From: Thalassospira lucentensis MCCC 1A00383 = DSM 14000
GTDB taxonomy: Bacteria; Pseudomonadota; Alphaproteobacteria; Rhodospirillales; Thalassospiraceae
Reading direction: 5' to 3'
Length of the DNA: 64,000 bases
Assembly (NCBI RefSeq): GCF_000421265.1
Contig: NZ_ATWN01000003.1
Span: 434,001 to 498,000, forward strand
Shown: positions 54,111 to 63,995 of the stretch, one piece after another
Position numbering within the stretch: position 1 is the stretch's first letter
How the letters are laid out: every line of letters begins with the position of its first letter
Program-made: the position numbers and the translations under genes
The notes under the pieces: generated by a model
What the model saw: the letters and a program-made list of their open reading frames with translations, nothing else
What the model was told of the DNA's origin: nothing
The model's database searches: none

Positions 54111-54569
54111 ATGTTTCAGCTCGAACACGTCAATCTGGTGGTTAAAGACATCAGCACCACACTTGATTTTATCCTGACTGCCTTCCCTGACTGGCAGGTC
54201 CGCGGGCAGGGCGAAGGTGACTGGTACGGCCAAAAACGTCGCTGGCTTCATGTCGGGACAGACCAGCAATACATCACGCTTAACAGCGGCAGCGATGCAC
54301 CAAACCGCGATTTAAAAAGCAACGCGCCGGGTCTCGCCCATCTCGGATTTACTGTCGAAGACGTCGATAGCTTGACCCTTCGCCTTCAAAGCAAAGGCTA
54401 CATAATCGGAACCATTGGTGCCGATCATCCTTACCGGAAAACAATCTACTTCACGGATCCATCGGGCTTCGAATTCGAGTTCATCCAGTATCTCACCAAC
54501 GAACCAACAAAACGGAACATGTACGGCGGCGAGACCTCCAGCATCATCCGTGTTGGTACAGCAGTATAA
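54111..54569 (+). CDS. VOC family protein (glyoxalase/bleomycin-resistance fold)
   Basis: 152 residues. MFQLEHVNLVVKDISTTLDFI begins the first beta-alpha-beta-beta-beta unit with the metal-ligand His; LAHLGFTVEDVDSL and YFTDPSGFEFEFIQYL give the second half with the Glu. A metal-dependent isomerase, dioxygenase or binding role is possible; the substrate is unknown. GGAG is present before the ATG. Paired with the NTF2-like gene 12 nt downstream. Confidence 0.87.
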   Translation: MFQLEHVNLVVKDISTTLDFILTAFPDWQVRGQGEGDWYGQKRRWLHVGTDQQYITLNSGSDAPNRDLKSNAPGLAHLGFTVEDVDSLTLRLQSKGYIIGTIGADHPYRKTIYFTDPSGFEFEFIQYLTNEPTKRNMYGGETSSIIRVGTAV

Positions 54570-54581
54570 GGAACCATAAAC

Positions 54582-54938
54582 ATGACCGCCGAGATCGATG
54601 TAAAAGACCTCTATCGTAATGCCGTCGACCGCAAGGATGTGAGAAAACTCGCAACATACCTGTCCGATAACGTCAACTTTCGTATTTGCAATCACGCGCC
54701 TGTCGTCGGCAAGGAACAGGTTCTGGCCGCAAACCAGACGTTTTTTGACAGTATCGCCAGCATGACCCATCAGATTGACGGCATTTACGCAGATGGTGAC
54801 ACCACCATCTGTAATGGCTCTGTTGACTACCTGCGGCTTGATGGCAGCGGTCATTCCGCTTTCTTTTCAACCACCCTGCGGTTCGAGAACAATCAAATTG
54901 TCGACTACCTGGTCTTCGCCGATATTTCCGGACTCTAA
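54582..54938 (+). CDS. NTF2-like (SnoaL-type) protein
   Basis: 118 residues, one NTF2-like domain: VKDLYRNAVDRKDVRKLATYLSDNVNFRI at the start, VVGKEQVLAANQTFFDSI, then strands ending RFENNQIVDYLVFADISG. Such domains bind small hydrophobic ligands or catalyse isomerase or hydrolase steps. Probably works with the VOC protein just upstream on one substrate, controlled by the divergent LysR protein (inference). A hairpin with T-rich tail follows. Confidence 0.85.
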   Translation: MTAEIDVKDLYRNAVDRKDVRKLATYLSDNVNFRICNHAPVVGKEQVLAANQTFFDSIASMTHQIDGIYADGDTTICNGSVDYLRLDGSGHSAFFSTTLRFENNQIVDYLVFADISGL

Positions 54939-54979
54939 GTTCCGGTTTCCATGCGGACACATTTTCGATGCAAACAAGA

Positions 54980-55006
54980 GGGCGGGGTATTAACCCGTCC
55001 TTTCTG
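54980..55006 (+). terminator. Terminator after the VOC/NTF2 pair
   Basis: GGGCGGG and CCCGTCC arms (one G-T pair) with TTTCTGTT after. Confidence 0.55.
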
Positions 55007-55188
55007 TTCAGCTTCTGTGACAAATAATCAACAACAACGAAGGCGCATGGGTGATGGATGGGTTGCAGCCTGCGGCGGGACGCAATCTGCGCGCGGCTTC
55101 GCCGTGCTAGACCTGAAGACGTCAAGTTATGAGCACAGGCCCATAACGCAGGAAAGCCATAGGTTTAAATACTATCGCTGCGGGCAAT

Positions 55189-55225
55189 AAAAGACCCTGC
55201 CACCGTGAGGTGACAGGGTCTTTTT
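55189..55225. terminator. Strong hairpin in the 640-bp gap before the M20 gene
   Basis: AAAAGACCCTG and CAGGGTCTTTT arms with an inner CAC/GTG pair, T-run on both strands. On the minus strand it directly follows CCCCCGCAACCA (55239-55228), the 3' end of initiator tRNA as I recall it. The remaining gap (54939-55577) holds no gene I can support. Confidence 0.6.
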
Positions 55226-55577
55226 ATTGGTTGCGGGGGTAGTATTAGCGCTCCCTTTGGTCGCTCAGCTCCGGCCGTTGGCCTTCGCAAAGAACCTGGC
55301 AAACAGGCCTGGCCTGTTTGCGGGTTCAATATCCACGCCTAACTATCTGGCTGACAACAATTTCACTCTTTCTGCTAGCTCAAAAAATATACCAAAACCT
55401 TCACCGACATATAAAAGCCAGAATAGCACTTCTGCTCTTCCGGCTTTCATCATTCAGGAGCCAACAGGAGATCTCGGATCCTTCACGGACTAATCGGCAG
55501 TTCCGTGCGATCGCCCTTAAGCGTCCATTCCATCGGATCAAGCGTGCAGTTTGCAGCGGATATTTCTTTTGCCCCCG

Positions 55578-56972
55578 TCATGATCGGGGCCCAGCTATGT
55601 CACCAATATCCCAGAACACACCAGCCATCATTTGCAGGGCCTGACGGCTGAGGCTTTGCAGGATGTGTTCATTAGGCGCATGTTGTGAACATGACGCATA
55701 GGAATGCGGCACCCAGACGGTTGGCATTTCAAGGATATAGGCAAATGTATCGTTGGGTAACGATCCACCGAGATTGGGCAACACCGCCGGTTTGATGCCG
55801 GTGGTTTCGGTGATTGAATCACGCACACGGATCACCCATGGATGGGACGGGTCAAGCCGGGTTGCCCGGAAGAAACCTTTTGTCGATGGAATGATTTCAA
55901 TATCCGTGAAGCCGTGTTTATCAAGGTGACGGCGCAACGCCGGTAAAATTTCATCCGCGTCCGTTCCGACCACATACCGCAACTGGCAATGCGCGACGGC
56001 TTCGGGCGCGATGGCATTCACCGGTTTTTCCGGGTTGCCGGCCTTTGCGGCCAGAACAGCAAAGCTGTTCCAGCCATAGACCTTTTCCGCCAAAGACAGG
56101 CTTTCCTCACCCCAATCAGGGGCAATGCTCGGTCCGGATTCGGATTGGGTGATTGGACAATCCTTAAGGGCCTCGCGGACTTCATCACTTAGGCTATCGG
56201 GACGCCATTCGGGAATCTGAATTTGGCCACGTTCATCAACTATCGACGCAATCGCATGTGACAATACGATCGTCGGATCTTTGAGCAACCCGCCCCAGTT
56301 GCCCGAATGATGTCCGCCGTCGCGATATTTCAGCGAAAGCGCAAAATTGATAGCCCCCCGCGCCCCCATGAACATGGTCGGGCGTTCAGCACTAAGGCGC
56401 GGGCCATCGGATGCAATCAGGACATCGGCGGCAAAAAGGTCGCGATAATTGGTAAACAGTTCGGCAAGGCCGGGTGACCCCGCCTCTTCGCCCATTTCAA
56501 TGATCACCTTGCAGTTAAAGCCCAACGCGCCGCGTGTCTGAATGACCGACCGCAGGGCCGCCAGATTAATGCAATGCTGCACTTTGTTATCCGCCGTACC
56601 ACGCCCGTAAACCCGATCACCTTCAATCACCAGCTTGAAAGGCTCAAGTCCTTCGCGCCATTGGCCTTCCTGTGCGAGGATCACATCGCCATGCCCGTAT
56701 GTCAGGATGGTCTGCAAGTCATCACCTTCGCGGCGTTCGGCAAACAGAAACGGTCCGAAACCGGGCTTGGGATTATCGATGATGCGGGTTTCAAACCCCA
56801 TATCGCGCACCATCGGAACAATCACATCGGCAAGATAGCCATAAAGCGCTTCTAGATTGTCGGGCTTCTGGCTTTCGGTTTTCTGTTCGACCATTCGACG
56901 CAGTTCGTCGATGAACTGCCCGTCCTCGAAATACCGGGTGACATTTTCGATAGCATCAGCACGCGTTGACAT
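55578..56972 (-). CDS. M20 family metallopeptidase
   Basis: 464 residues, the usual length for M20 dipeptidases (ArgE/DapE/CNDP type). Metal-ligand blocks: [10 protein letters not shown] (first His and Asp), [12 protein letters not shown] (bridging Asp), [11 protein letters not shown] (catalytic and ligand Glu), and the lid block [24 protein letters not shown] with a late His region follows. No signal peptide, so cytoplasmic. Last gene of the operon that begins at 63995; it would split imported dipeptides such as Cys-Gly left by the gamma-glutamyltransferase (inference). Confidence 0.93.
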   Translation of the reverse strand: MSTRADAIENVTRYFEDGQFIDELRRMVEQKTESQKPDNLEALYGYLADVIVPMVRDMGFETRIIDNPKPGFGPFLFAERREGDDLQTILTYGHGDVILAQEGQWREGLEPFKLVIEGDRVYGRGTADNKVQHCINLAALRSVIQTRGALGFNCKVIIEMGEEAGSPGLAELFTNYRDLFAADVLIASDGPRLSAERPTMFMGARGAINFALSLKYRDGGHHSGNWGGLLKDPTIVLSHAIASIVDERGQIQIPEWRPDSLSDEVREALKDCPITQSESGPSIAPDWGEESLSLAEKVYGWNSFAVLAAKAGNPEKPVNAIAPEAVAHCQLRYVVGTDADEILPALRRHLDKHGFTDIEIIPSTKGFFRATRLDPSHPWVIRVRDSITETTGIKPAVLPNLGGSLPNDTFAYILEMPTVWVPHSYASCSQHAPNEHILQSLSRQALQMMAGVFWDIGDIAGPRS

Positions 56973-57037
56973 TGATTAATCCTTATTATTTCCGCTACGC
57001 CATCAAATCCTTAAGGGAATGGCAGCGCTTGTGCGTT

Positions 57038-58624
57038 TCACGACCCATTCCGATTTTCGGCCACGGCATCGCCCCAGGGGGACATGATTTCAGTCATGCC
57101 CTGATTGATCTGTCCCTGACGAAGTACGCCAGCCGGGCAGGCAAAGGCATAGGGGAAAGCGGTTCGGCGTGTGGTCACGGAATGATGGCGTTCCCCAAGG
57201 GCAGCAACGATATCGGGCGAAAGGCTTTGATCAATAATCACCGTATCGCCGCCGCTGAAATCGACCCGCGCCTGATGAAAAGCGTCTTCGAGGGTCATAT
57301 CGAAATCCATCAGGCAGGATGTTAGTTGCAGGATGGCTGGCAAAATCTTGCGCCCGCCGGATGCCCCGATGGCAAAACGCCGGTCCTTGTGCTGCCCGAT
57401 GACCGGGCAAACATTCATTAGACAGCGTTTGTTGGGGGCTAACGAGTTTGGCCTTCCCGGTTCAGGGTCGAACCACAGGATCCCGTTGTTCATCAAAAGC
57501 CCGCTTCCGGGCAGGACGACCTTAGAGCCGAAGATCGATAGCAGCGTTTGCGTCACGGTAACCATATTACCGTGTCGGTCGGTCACACTGAAATGCGTGG
57601 TGCAGGCAGGGGCGCGACTGTCATCGAAATCGCCCATATCATGCAAACGGCGTTTATAGGTAGCCTTAAGCGCGTCAACATAGGCGGCGTAGGCATCCAT
57701 CTCCGGTTTAGTGCCTTGGAGTTCTTGATGTGATAGAATTTCCAGACATTCGGCAAGGTTTTCACCCGCCGTCATCGCAGGCGGGGTAAAGATCGTCCCT
57801 CCGCGATAGGATGTTGCCAGCGGGTCAGCCAAAACAGCCTGATAGGATTTCATGTCATCAAGAGACAAACATCCGCCCGCAGCCTTAACATCGGCAACGA
57901 TTTCCGCTGCAAGGTCGCCTTCGTAAAATTCGCGTGCGCCTTTATCGGCAATTCGCTGTAGGGTGGTTACCATTCGGTCAAGATTGATCCGCTTGTCCGA
58001 AAGCGCTGTCCATCCGGCAATGGTTGGCCATTGCCCGTCTTCAAGAAAGGTCTCCGCCGCAGTTGGGTTCTTGGCAAGTTCGCGGGTGCTGGCCGCGATG
58101 ATAAGGGCGGCATACCAATCAACCGATAGGCCACCTTGCGCAAGTCTTGTCGCCGGTGAAACAAGATCACGCCACGGCATCGTACCAAACCGATCAAACG
58201 CCAGCCCCATACCAGCAACGGTGCCGGGTACGGCAATTGCGGTGGCTCCAATCTGATTACGGTCCCCGACGACGCGTTGCCATGGGAACAGATCTCCCGC
58301 AACGCCCTCGCCTGATAACGGATAATCCGCAATTTTAAGCCCCGCGGGAGAACGCATGCCAAAGGTAATGGTATAGGTCCGGTCCTCGTCGGCGCGGTAA
58401 ATCACCATTGCACCGCCACCTGCCGGGCCGCTCATCCAGGGTTCGACCACACCCATGGCAAAAGATGTTGCAATCGCGGCATCAATGGCATCGCCACCAG
58501 CGGCAAGAATGTCAGCCCCAACCTGGGCACCTAGCTTATGTTGGGCTGCGACCACTCCACCATTTTCGACGGTGACGACGTTTTTACGGACCGACTGCAT
58601 GTTGGAAAAATTGTCGCGGATCAT
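57038..58624 (-). CDS. ggt: Gamma-glutamyltransferase family protein
   Basis: 528 residues from the chosen start. The self-processing site is intact: Thr342 opens the block TTHFSVTDRHGNMVTVTQT, with SIFGSKVVLPGSGLLMNNGI after it. N-terminal AAQHKLGAQVGADILAAGGDAIDAAIA is typical. No signal peptide is visible, unlike periplasmic GGT. It removes or transfers gamma-glutamyl groups, for instance of glutathione. The start at 58624 overlaps the stop of the ATPase gene (ATGA); the frame runs further, into that gene. Confidence 0.93.
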   Translation of the reverse strand: MIRDNFSNMQSVRKNVVTVENGGVVAAQHKLGAQVGADILAAGGDAIDAAIATSFAMGVVEPWMSGPAGGGAMVIYRADEDRTYTITFGMRSPAGLKIADYPLSGEGVAGDLFPWQRVVGDRNQIGATAIAVPGTVAGMGLAFDRFGTMPWRDLVSPATRLAQGGLSVDWYAALIIAASTRELAKNPTAAETFLEDGQWPTIAGWTALSDKRINLDRMVTTLQRIADKGAREFYEGDLAAEIVADVKAAGGCLSLDDMKSYQAVLADPLATSYRGGTIFTPPAMTAGENLAECLEILSHQELQGTKPEMDAYAAYVDALKATYKRRLHDMGDFDDSRAPACTTHFSVTDRHGNMVTVTQTLLSIFGSKVVLPGSGLLMNNGILWFDPEPGRPNSLAPNKRCLMNVCPVIGQHKDRRFAIGASGGRKILPAILQLTSCLMDFDMTLEDAFHQARVDFSGGDTVIIDQSLSPDIVAALGERHHSVTTRRTAFPYAFACPAGVLRQGQINQGMTEIMSPWGDAVAENRNGS

Positions 58625-59586
58625 TGAACCGCCCCTTCGACCAGATGACATTCAACCCGTTTGCCCTGATGAAGGGTCGCGACCGGTGCCTTGGTCGAAC
58701 ATATATCAATCGCCCGCGGGCAGCGTGGATGGAAATGACATCCACTAGGCGGGTTGATCGGGTTGGGAAACACAGCCCCCAATTGCGTATCGGGAACGCC
58801 AAATGATGGGTCCGGTGTCAGAACCGATTCCAGCAACGCCTTGGTATATGGGTGATCCGGGCTGGCAAACAGCGAAGACGCGTCTGCTTCTTCGACAATA
58901 CGTCCCAGATACATGACCGCTACCCGTGTTGCCAGATGTTCGACCACCGCAAGATTGTGACTGATGAACAGATAGGTCAGCCCGAATTCATTGCGTAAAT
59001 CCGACAATAAATTAAGGATTTGCGACTGTACCGAGACATCAAGGGCCGAGGTCGGTTCATCACATATCACGATTTCCGGACGCATAATCAGTGCGCGCGC
59101 AATAGCGACACGCTGACGTTGCCCGCCTGAAAGCTGGCTTGGATAACTACGCAAAACCCGTTTGGGTAAACCGACAACATCAAGAATATCGGCGGTTTGC
59201 TTGTCCCAGTCGCGCGGATCGCCGACCTTGTGCACACGTAACGGCAACGAGATGATGTCACCTATGGTTTTGCGCGGGTTAAGTGACGAATAGGGGTCCT
59301 GAAAAATCGGCTGAATACGGCGCGCCAAATAGGATCTGTCATGGGTAGTGATGTCTTCACCATCGACCAGAACCCGGCCCTTTGTTGGTGTTTCCAGTCC
59401 CAGCAAAATACGTGCAAGGGTACTTTTGCCACAGCCGGATTCGCCGACCAGTCCAAGGACCTCGCCCTTTTGTAATTTTAGAGTCAACTCGTCAACTGCG
59501 CGAAGGTCCTTGCGTTTGCCAAAGATGCCTTGCTTGATCGAAAAGATTTTAGAGACGTTATCAAGTTCAAGAACCGGAACGGACAT
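58621..59586 (-). CDS. Dipeptide ABC transporter ATPase (DppF-like)
   Basis: 321 residues. Walker A GESGCGKST at 48-56, signature LSGGQRQRVAIARAL, Walker B IVICDEPTSALD, and the C-terminal oligopeptide-type extension FHPRCPRAIDICSTKAP. Second ATPase of the operon; pairs with the DppD-like gene just upstream (TAATG overlap). Confidence 0.95.
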   Translation of the reverse strand: MSVPVLELDNVSKIFSIKQGIFGKRKDLRAVDELTLKLQKGEVLGLVGESGCGKSTLARILLGLETPTKGRVLVDGEDITTHDRSYLARRIQPIFQDPYSSLNPRKTIGDIISLPLRVHKVGDPRDWDKQTADILDVVGLPKRVLRSYPSQLSGGQRQRVAIARALIMRPEIVICDEPTSALDVSVQSQILNLLSDLRNEFGLTYLFISHNLAVVEHLATRVAVMYLGRIVEEADASSLFASPDHPYTKALLESVLTPDPSFGVPDTQLGAVFPNPINPPSGCHFHPRCPRAIDICSTKAPVATLHQGKRVECHLVEGAVQ

Positions 59587-60599
59587 TATGCTTCCCCCGA
59601 TTTTGGCTGGTTCATCGACGGGGATGCGGGCCCATCATAATCGTGAACACAGCGATAAAGGTGCCCTGCCGACGAAACCCGCGCGGGAATGTCGGATGAA
59701 CATTGCGCGGTTGCCTCGTCACAGCGACTGCGGAAAGCACAGCCGACCACATCACCGATAAGAGACGGCACGATGCCGGGGATCGACCCCAGATGTTCCC
59801 CCGCAGCGGTTTTACCCGGCACCGGAATACAGTTAAGCAATCCGCGGGTATAGGGGTGCTTTGGCGCGGTAAAGACTTCGGCGGTGCTGCCCGATTCAAC
59901 CATTTCACCGGCATACATGATGGCGACCTTGTCTGCGACGCGGGCCACCACGCCGAGATCGTGGGTAATCAGGATCATCGCCATGTTCAATTCACGCTGA
60001 AGATCCTTAAGCAGGCGCAATATCTGGGCCTGAATGGTGACATCAAGGGCGGTTGTCGGTTCATCTGCAATGATCAGATCCGGTTCCCCCATCAGGGCCA
60101 TGGCAATCATCACGCGCTGGCGCAGACCGCCGGAAAGCTGATGGGGATATTGTTTCATGCGGTTGGCTGCCGCCGTGATCCCGACCTTTTCCAGAAGTTC
60201 GATGGCACGATCACACGCAACTGGCTTGGAAACCTTGCGATGAAGCAAAAGGGCTTCCATCAGTTGATCGCCAATCGTATATGCCGGATTAAGCGAGGTC
60301 ATCGGCTCCTGAAAGATCATCGAAATCCGGTTACCGCGCAGTTTGCGCATATCGCGCTTTGACGCCGTTTGAAGATCGACCCCCTCAAAATCAAGAACCT
60401 GTGCCGAACGTTGGGCCTGCTTGGGCAGAAGGCCCATGATCGCAAGCGAGGTCAGGGATTTGCCACTGCCTGATTCACCCACCACACAAAGGGTTTCACC
60501 CCGCTTCACATCGAAATCAATGCCTCGCACGGCATGCAGCGTTCCGGCCGCCAGCGGGATATCGACCGTCAGGCCGCGAACAGAAAGAATATTTTCCAT
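59586..60599 (-). CDS. Dipeptide ABC transporter ATPase (DppD-like)
   Basis: 337 residues from the chosen ATG. Walker [10 protein letters not shown] at 41-49, signature [15 protein letters not shown], Walker [14 protein letters not shown]-terminal block [14 protein letters not shown]. The frame extends to 60707, into the permease gene, but AGGGGC 7 nt before the ATG at 60599 and the start of homology fix the start. Follows the DppC-like gene by 10 nt. Confidence 0.95.
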   Translation of the reverse strand: MENILSVRGLTVDIPLAAGTLHAVRGIDFDVKRGETLCVVGESGSGKSLTSLAIMGLLPKQAQRSAQVLDFEGVDLQTASKRDMRKLRGNRISMIFQEPMTSLNPAYTIGDQLMEALLLHRKVSKPVACDRAIELLEKVGITAAANRMKQYPHQLSGGLRQRVMIAMALMGEPDLIIADEPTTALDVTIQAQILRLLKDLQRELNMAMILITHDLGVVARVADKVAIMYAGEMVESGSTAEVFTAPKHPYTRGLLNCIPVPGKTAAGEHLGSIPGIVPSLIGDVVGCAFRSRCDEATAQCSSDIPARVSSAGHLYRCVHDYDGPASPSMNQPKSGEA

Positions 60600-60609
60600 G
60601 CTGATGCCC

Positions 60610-61533
60610 CTAGTTGCGGTTTTCAGGTGCGGAAACATCGCGAAGACCATCGCCCAGCAGATTGATCGCCAGAACAAGGATGAACAGCGCGACACCGGGG
60701 ATGGCAATCATCCATGGCTGGAACAGAAGCATCTGCTTGCCTTCCGATACCATCAACCCCCAAGACGGTGTTGGCGGCTGCACCCCGAGGCCCAGGAACG
60801 ACAGGGCCGCTTCCAACAAAATTGCATGCGCCATTTCAAGCGTGACAATCACAATCAGACTGTTTGTGATGTTCGGCATGATTTCGCTAAACAGGATGCG
60901 CTTGGTCGAACAGCCGATAGCCTTAGCCGCGGTGACATATTCCATGGATCGCAATTGCAGGGTGGCGGACCGCATCACGACCGCGAACCGGTCCCAAAGC
61001 AAAAGACCAAGAACCGTAATCACGACTTCAAGCGAACCGCCAAACAGCGCAACCACAGCCAGCGCAACCAGAACCACGGGCATCGCAAGACGCACATTGA
61101 TCAGAAAGGTGACACAGGAATCGACACGTCCGCCGAAATAACCGGCAGCAACCCCCATACTAGTGCCGATAATACCGGAAATCAGGGCCGCAATCGCCCC
61201 GATGGCCAATGAAATACGTGCGCCATAAAGCAAACGTGACAAATAGTCCCGCCCCAGATGATCGGTACCAAGGATATTGTCCCAGCTGCCTTTGGCATCC
61301 CATACCGGGGGCACTATCCGGTGCATCAGGTCCTGATGATAGGGATCATAAGGTGCCAGAAGGGGCGCAAAAAGCGCCATCAGGAAGATGACCAGAAGCA
61401 CGATAGCACCAAACATCAGCCCCTTGTGACCAAGAACCTTGGTCACCAAAATCTGTCGTGGTGTCGGGCCGCTCAGGACTTCGGGTTCAACCTTGGGTGC
61501 GACAGCGTGGATGGTTTCGGTCGTGTTGGTCAT
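60610..61533 (-). CDS. Dipeptide ABC transporter permease (DppC-like)
   Basis: 307 residues. ILGTDHLGRDYLSRLLYGARISL near 90 is the DppC signature; MEYVTAAKAIGCSTKRILFSEIMPNI is the EAA loop; LSFLGLGVQPPTPSWGLMV follows. About six membrane segments after a hydrophilic N-terminus. The ATG lies one base after the stop of the other permease gene. Confidence 0.95.
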   Translation of the reverse strand: MTNTTETIHAVAPKVEPEVLSGPTPRQILVTKVLGHKGLMFGAIVLLVIFLMALFAPLLAPYDPYHQDLMHRIVPPVWDAKGSWDNILGTDHLGRDYLSRLLYGARISLAIGAIAALISGIIGTSMGVAAGYFGGRVDSCVTFLINVRLAMPVVLVALAVVALFGGSLEVVITVLGLLLWDRFAVVMRSATLQLRSMEYVTAAKAIGCSTKRILFSEIMPNITNSLIVIVTLEMAHAILLEAALSFLGLGVQPPTPSWGLMVSEGKQMLLFQPWMIAIPGVALFILVLAINLLGDGLRDVSAPENRN

Positions 61534-61534
61534 G

Positions 61535-62452
61535 TCAGCCCACCCTCATGCGCGGATCAAGCCACGCATTCAACAAATCCGACAGGAAGGTGAAGACGAT
61601 ATAGAACATCGAAAACACCAGGATCAAGGCCTGCACGGTTGGCAGATCGTTACGACCAATGGATTCCCATGCCAGATAGCCCGCGCCATGCAGGGCAAAG
61701 ATCGATTCAACGACAATCGATCCGCCCAGCATGAAGCCCATCTGCACGGCGGCCAGACTGACAACCGGGATGATGGCATTGCGAAGGGCATGCTTGAACA
61801 TGACACGGAATTCACCGGCACCCTTGGCGCGTGCGGTGCGGACATAATCCGCACCGAGCACATCAAGCATCCCGGCACGAGTCAGGCGCATAATGGCCGG
61901 CATGGCGTAATAGCCCAGCACAATGGTTGGCATCACAAAGTTCTGCCAGTTGTCCGAACCGGAAGGCGGCAGAAGGCGAAGCTTGATACTGAACAGGACA
62001 ATAAGGACCAGGCCAAACCAGAAACTTGGCATGGCCTGCCCCATGACCGAAAGGAACAAGGCAATTCGGTCAATGATACTGTTGGGGCGAACGGCGGCGG
62101 CAACGCCCAACGGAACCGCCGTTAAAAGCGCAAACGAGATTCCGCATAAGCCAAGCAACATCGTGACGGACAGGCGATCAGCAACCAATTGTGATACCGG
62201 CAATTTGAAGTAATAACTTGTGCCGAAATCCCCCCTGATCGCATTGAACATCCATTCGCCATACTGAACGACCCATGGTCGATCAAAGCCGTAATATATC
62301 CTTACAGCTTCGATATCATCGGCATTTGCCGTTTCACCCGCAATAGCTGCCGCAGGATCCCCAGAAAGATAGAGAAGCGCGAAGCTAAGCATGGAGACCG
62401 CAAGCGTAACCAGCAAGGCCAAGCCAAGCCTTTTTAACGTATATACCAACAC
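61535..62452 (-). CDS. Dipeptide ABC transporter permease (DppB-like)
   Basis: 305 residues, six membrane segments. N-terminal LKRLGLALLVTLAVSMLSFALLYL, GDFGTSYYFKLPVSQLVADRLSVT and the C-terminal EAA loop block YVRTARAKGAGEFRVMFKHALRNAIIPVV are family marks. It is 25 nt after the binding-protein gene, with no hairpin in between, unlike the other binding-protein/permease junctions here. Confidence 0.95.
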   Translation of the reverse strand: MLVYTLKRLGLALLVTLAVSMLSFALLYLSGDPAAAIAGETANADDIEAVRIYYGFDRPWVVQYGEWMFNAIRGDFGTSYYFKLPVSQLVADRLSVTMLLGLCGISFALLTAVPLGVAAAVRPNSIIDRIALFLSVMGQAMPSFWFGLVLIVLFSIKLRLLPPSGSDNWQNFVMPTIVLGYYAMPAIMRLTRAGMLDVLGADYVRTARAKGAGEFRVMFKHALRNAIIPVVSLAAVQMGFMLGGSIVVESIFALHGAGYLAWESIGRNDLPTVQALILVFSMFYIVFTFLSDLLNAWLDPRMRVG

Positions 62453-62477
62453 CGTTCTGAACCCCTGATCCGGAGGA

Positions 62478-63995
62478 TTATTTCCAGCTCATCTGGAAGA
62501 AGCGCGGAATAGCATCCGTGGTCGGTGCATATTCCAGATCCTTGGTGAACACGTAGTTCGAGTTATAGGAGAACAACGGCAACCAATAGGCTTCTTCCGC
62601 TATACGCTTCAGCGCTTTGGAATAGTATTCCTTGCGTTCGTCAGAATCGACGGAACTGTCGGCAACATCCAGCCATTCCTTGATCTGCTCATCTTGCGCA
62701 CTATCAAGACTGCCGAGCTTGAAATACTGGCTGACGATCGCCGACGCATCGTTGATAGAATAGGAACCCCATGTCTGGAACGACATTGATACCTCACCCT
62801 TCATGCTCAGTTCACGCAATGCCGAATATTGCAAAAGCTTGAAATTGCTTTTGATACCGACCGCTTCGAGATACCCCAGCATGGCTTCGGCATATTCGCG
62901 GTCACGATAGGCATAGAAGTCGATCTCCAGCCCGTCCGGATAACCAGCTTCGGCTAGCAGTTGCTTGGCTTTTTCCGGATTGTAATCATAGACGGTAACG
63001 TCCTGATCACAGCCAAACTGCGACGGAAAGCAGGCCGAATTGACCACACGGGATTTCCCCTTAAGCATCGATGCAACGATGGCTTCGCGGTCAATGGCAT
63101 GGGAAATGGCCTGACGCACAAGCTTGTTGGTGAACGGGTTGTTTTCACCGCTGCGACCAGCCGCGTCAAATTGCAGATAACCGATGCGCATCGTGCTTTC
63201 ATTGGCAACCGTGAACTCGCCCATAGCCGCCAGACTTTCGGCCTGATCTGGCGGCACCTGCCAGACCCAGTCCAGACCGCCGCTGAACAGTTCGGCCGCC
63301 TGGGTGTTGAAATCAGGAATGGTACGAATATCGAGACGACCGATATTAGCCTGCCCCTTCGGGCTGTCCTTGTGATAATTTTCGTACTTCTCCAGCACGA
63401 AATGCTTGCCCGGTTCGACCGAAACAACCTTGTACGGACCCGTTCCCACCGGATTAAGTCCCATGCCGGTCGGACCGACTTTCGCGTAGTATTCGTTGGG
63501 GTAAATCGACACCGGCCCGGCAAGATATTCGATAGCCGCAGGGAATGGCGCCTTCAGGTGAATGCGGACCTTGAATTGGTCAATCTTTTCAGCACTTTCC
63601 ATCCAGTTGACGTTGCGCTGGGTTTTCACCCCGTTCTTTTCGTCCGCAACCCAGTTAACGGTCGCGACCACATCGTCAGCATCGAAAGGTTCGCCGTTGT
63701 GGAAGGTAACGCCCTGGCGAAGATTGAATTCAAGGGTTTTGTCATCAACCCAATTCCAGTCCGTCGCCAGATTTCCCTTATACTCGCCGGTGTAAGGATC
63801 GCGATAAACCAGCCCATCCCAGATGGAGCGTTGCATGATGACGCCTTCACGCGCAGAGTTGAAATAACTGTCGACATTTTCAAGTTCTTTGGAGAACGCG
63901 ACATTGAGGGTATCGTCAGCTTTGTTGGCAGCAGCTGTTCCAGCAGCAGCCATGGCGAGGGCAAAGATTCCAGCCCCCTTAAGGATCTGTTTCAT
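62478..63995 (-). CDS. Dipeptide ABC transporter substrate-binding protein
   Basis: 505 residues, SBP_bac_5 family. Signal peptide 1-23 (MKQILKGAGIFALAMAAAG), Sec type. Blocks: DSYFNSAREGVIMQRSIWDGLVY, LEFNLRQGVTFHNGEPFDADDVV, and VGTGPYKVVSVEPGKHFVLEKYENY. First gene of the operon reading binding protein, two permeases, two ATPases, gamma-glutamyltransferase, M20 peptidase. The ligand is probably a gamma-glutamyl peptide or glutathione, judged from those neighbours. The promoter lies outside the window. Confidence 0.95.
   Translation of the reverse strand: MKQILKGAGIFALAMAAAGTAAANKADDTLNVAFSKELENVDSYFNSAREGVIMQRSIWDGLVYRDPYTGEYKGNLATDWNWVDDKTLEFNLRQGVTFHNGEPFDADDVVATVNWVADEKNGVKTQRNVNWMESAEKIDQFKVRIHLKAPFPAAIEYLAGPVSIYPNEYYAKVGPTGMGLNPVGTGPYKVVSVEPGKHFVLEKYENYHKDSPKGQANIGRLDIRTIPDFNTQAAELFSGGLDWVWQVPPDQAESLAAMGEFTVANESTMRIGYLQFDAAGRSGENNPFTNKLVRQAISHAIDREAIVASMLKGKSRVVNSACFPSQFGCDQDVTVYDYNPEKAKQLLAEAGYPDGLEIDFYAYRDREYAEAMLGYLEAVGIKSNFKLLQYSALRELSMKGEVSMSFQTWGSYSINDASAIVSQYFKLGSLDSAQDEQIKEWLDVADSSVDSDERKEYYSKALKRIAEEAYWLPLFSYNSNYVFTKDLEYAPTTDAIPRFFQMSWK

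Noticed and set aside
54939..55577. Complete tRNA, tmRNA or RNase P RNA in the gap
   Set aside because: No cloverleaf, tag peptide reading frame or conserved RNase P core is visible; only a 12-nt tRNA-like end.
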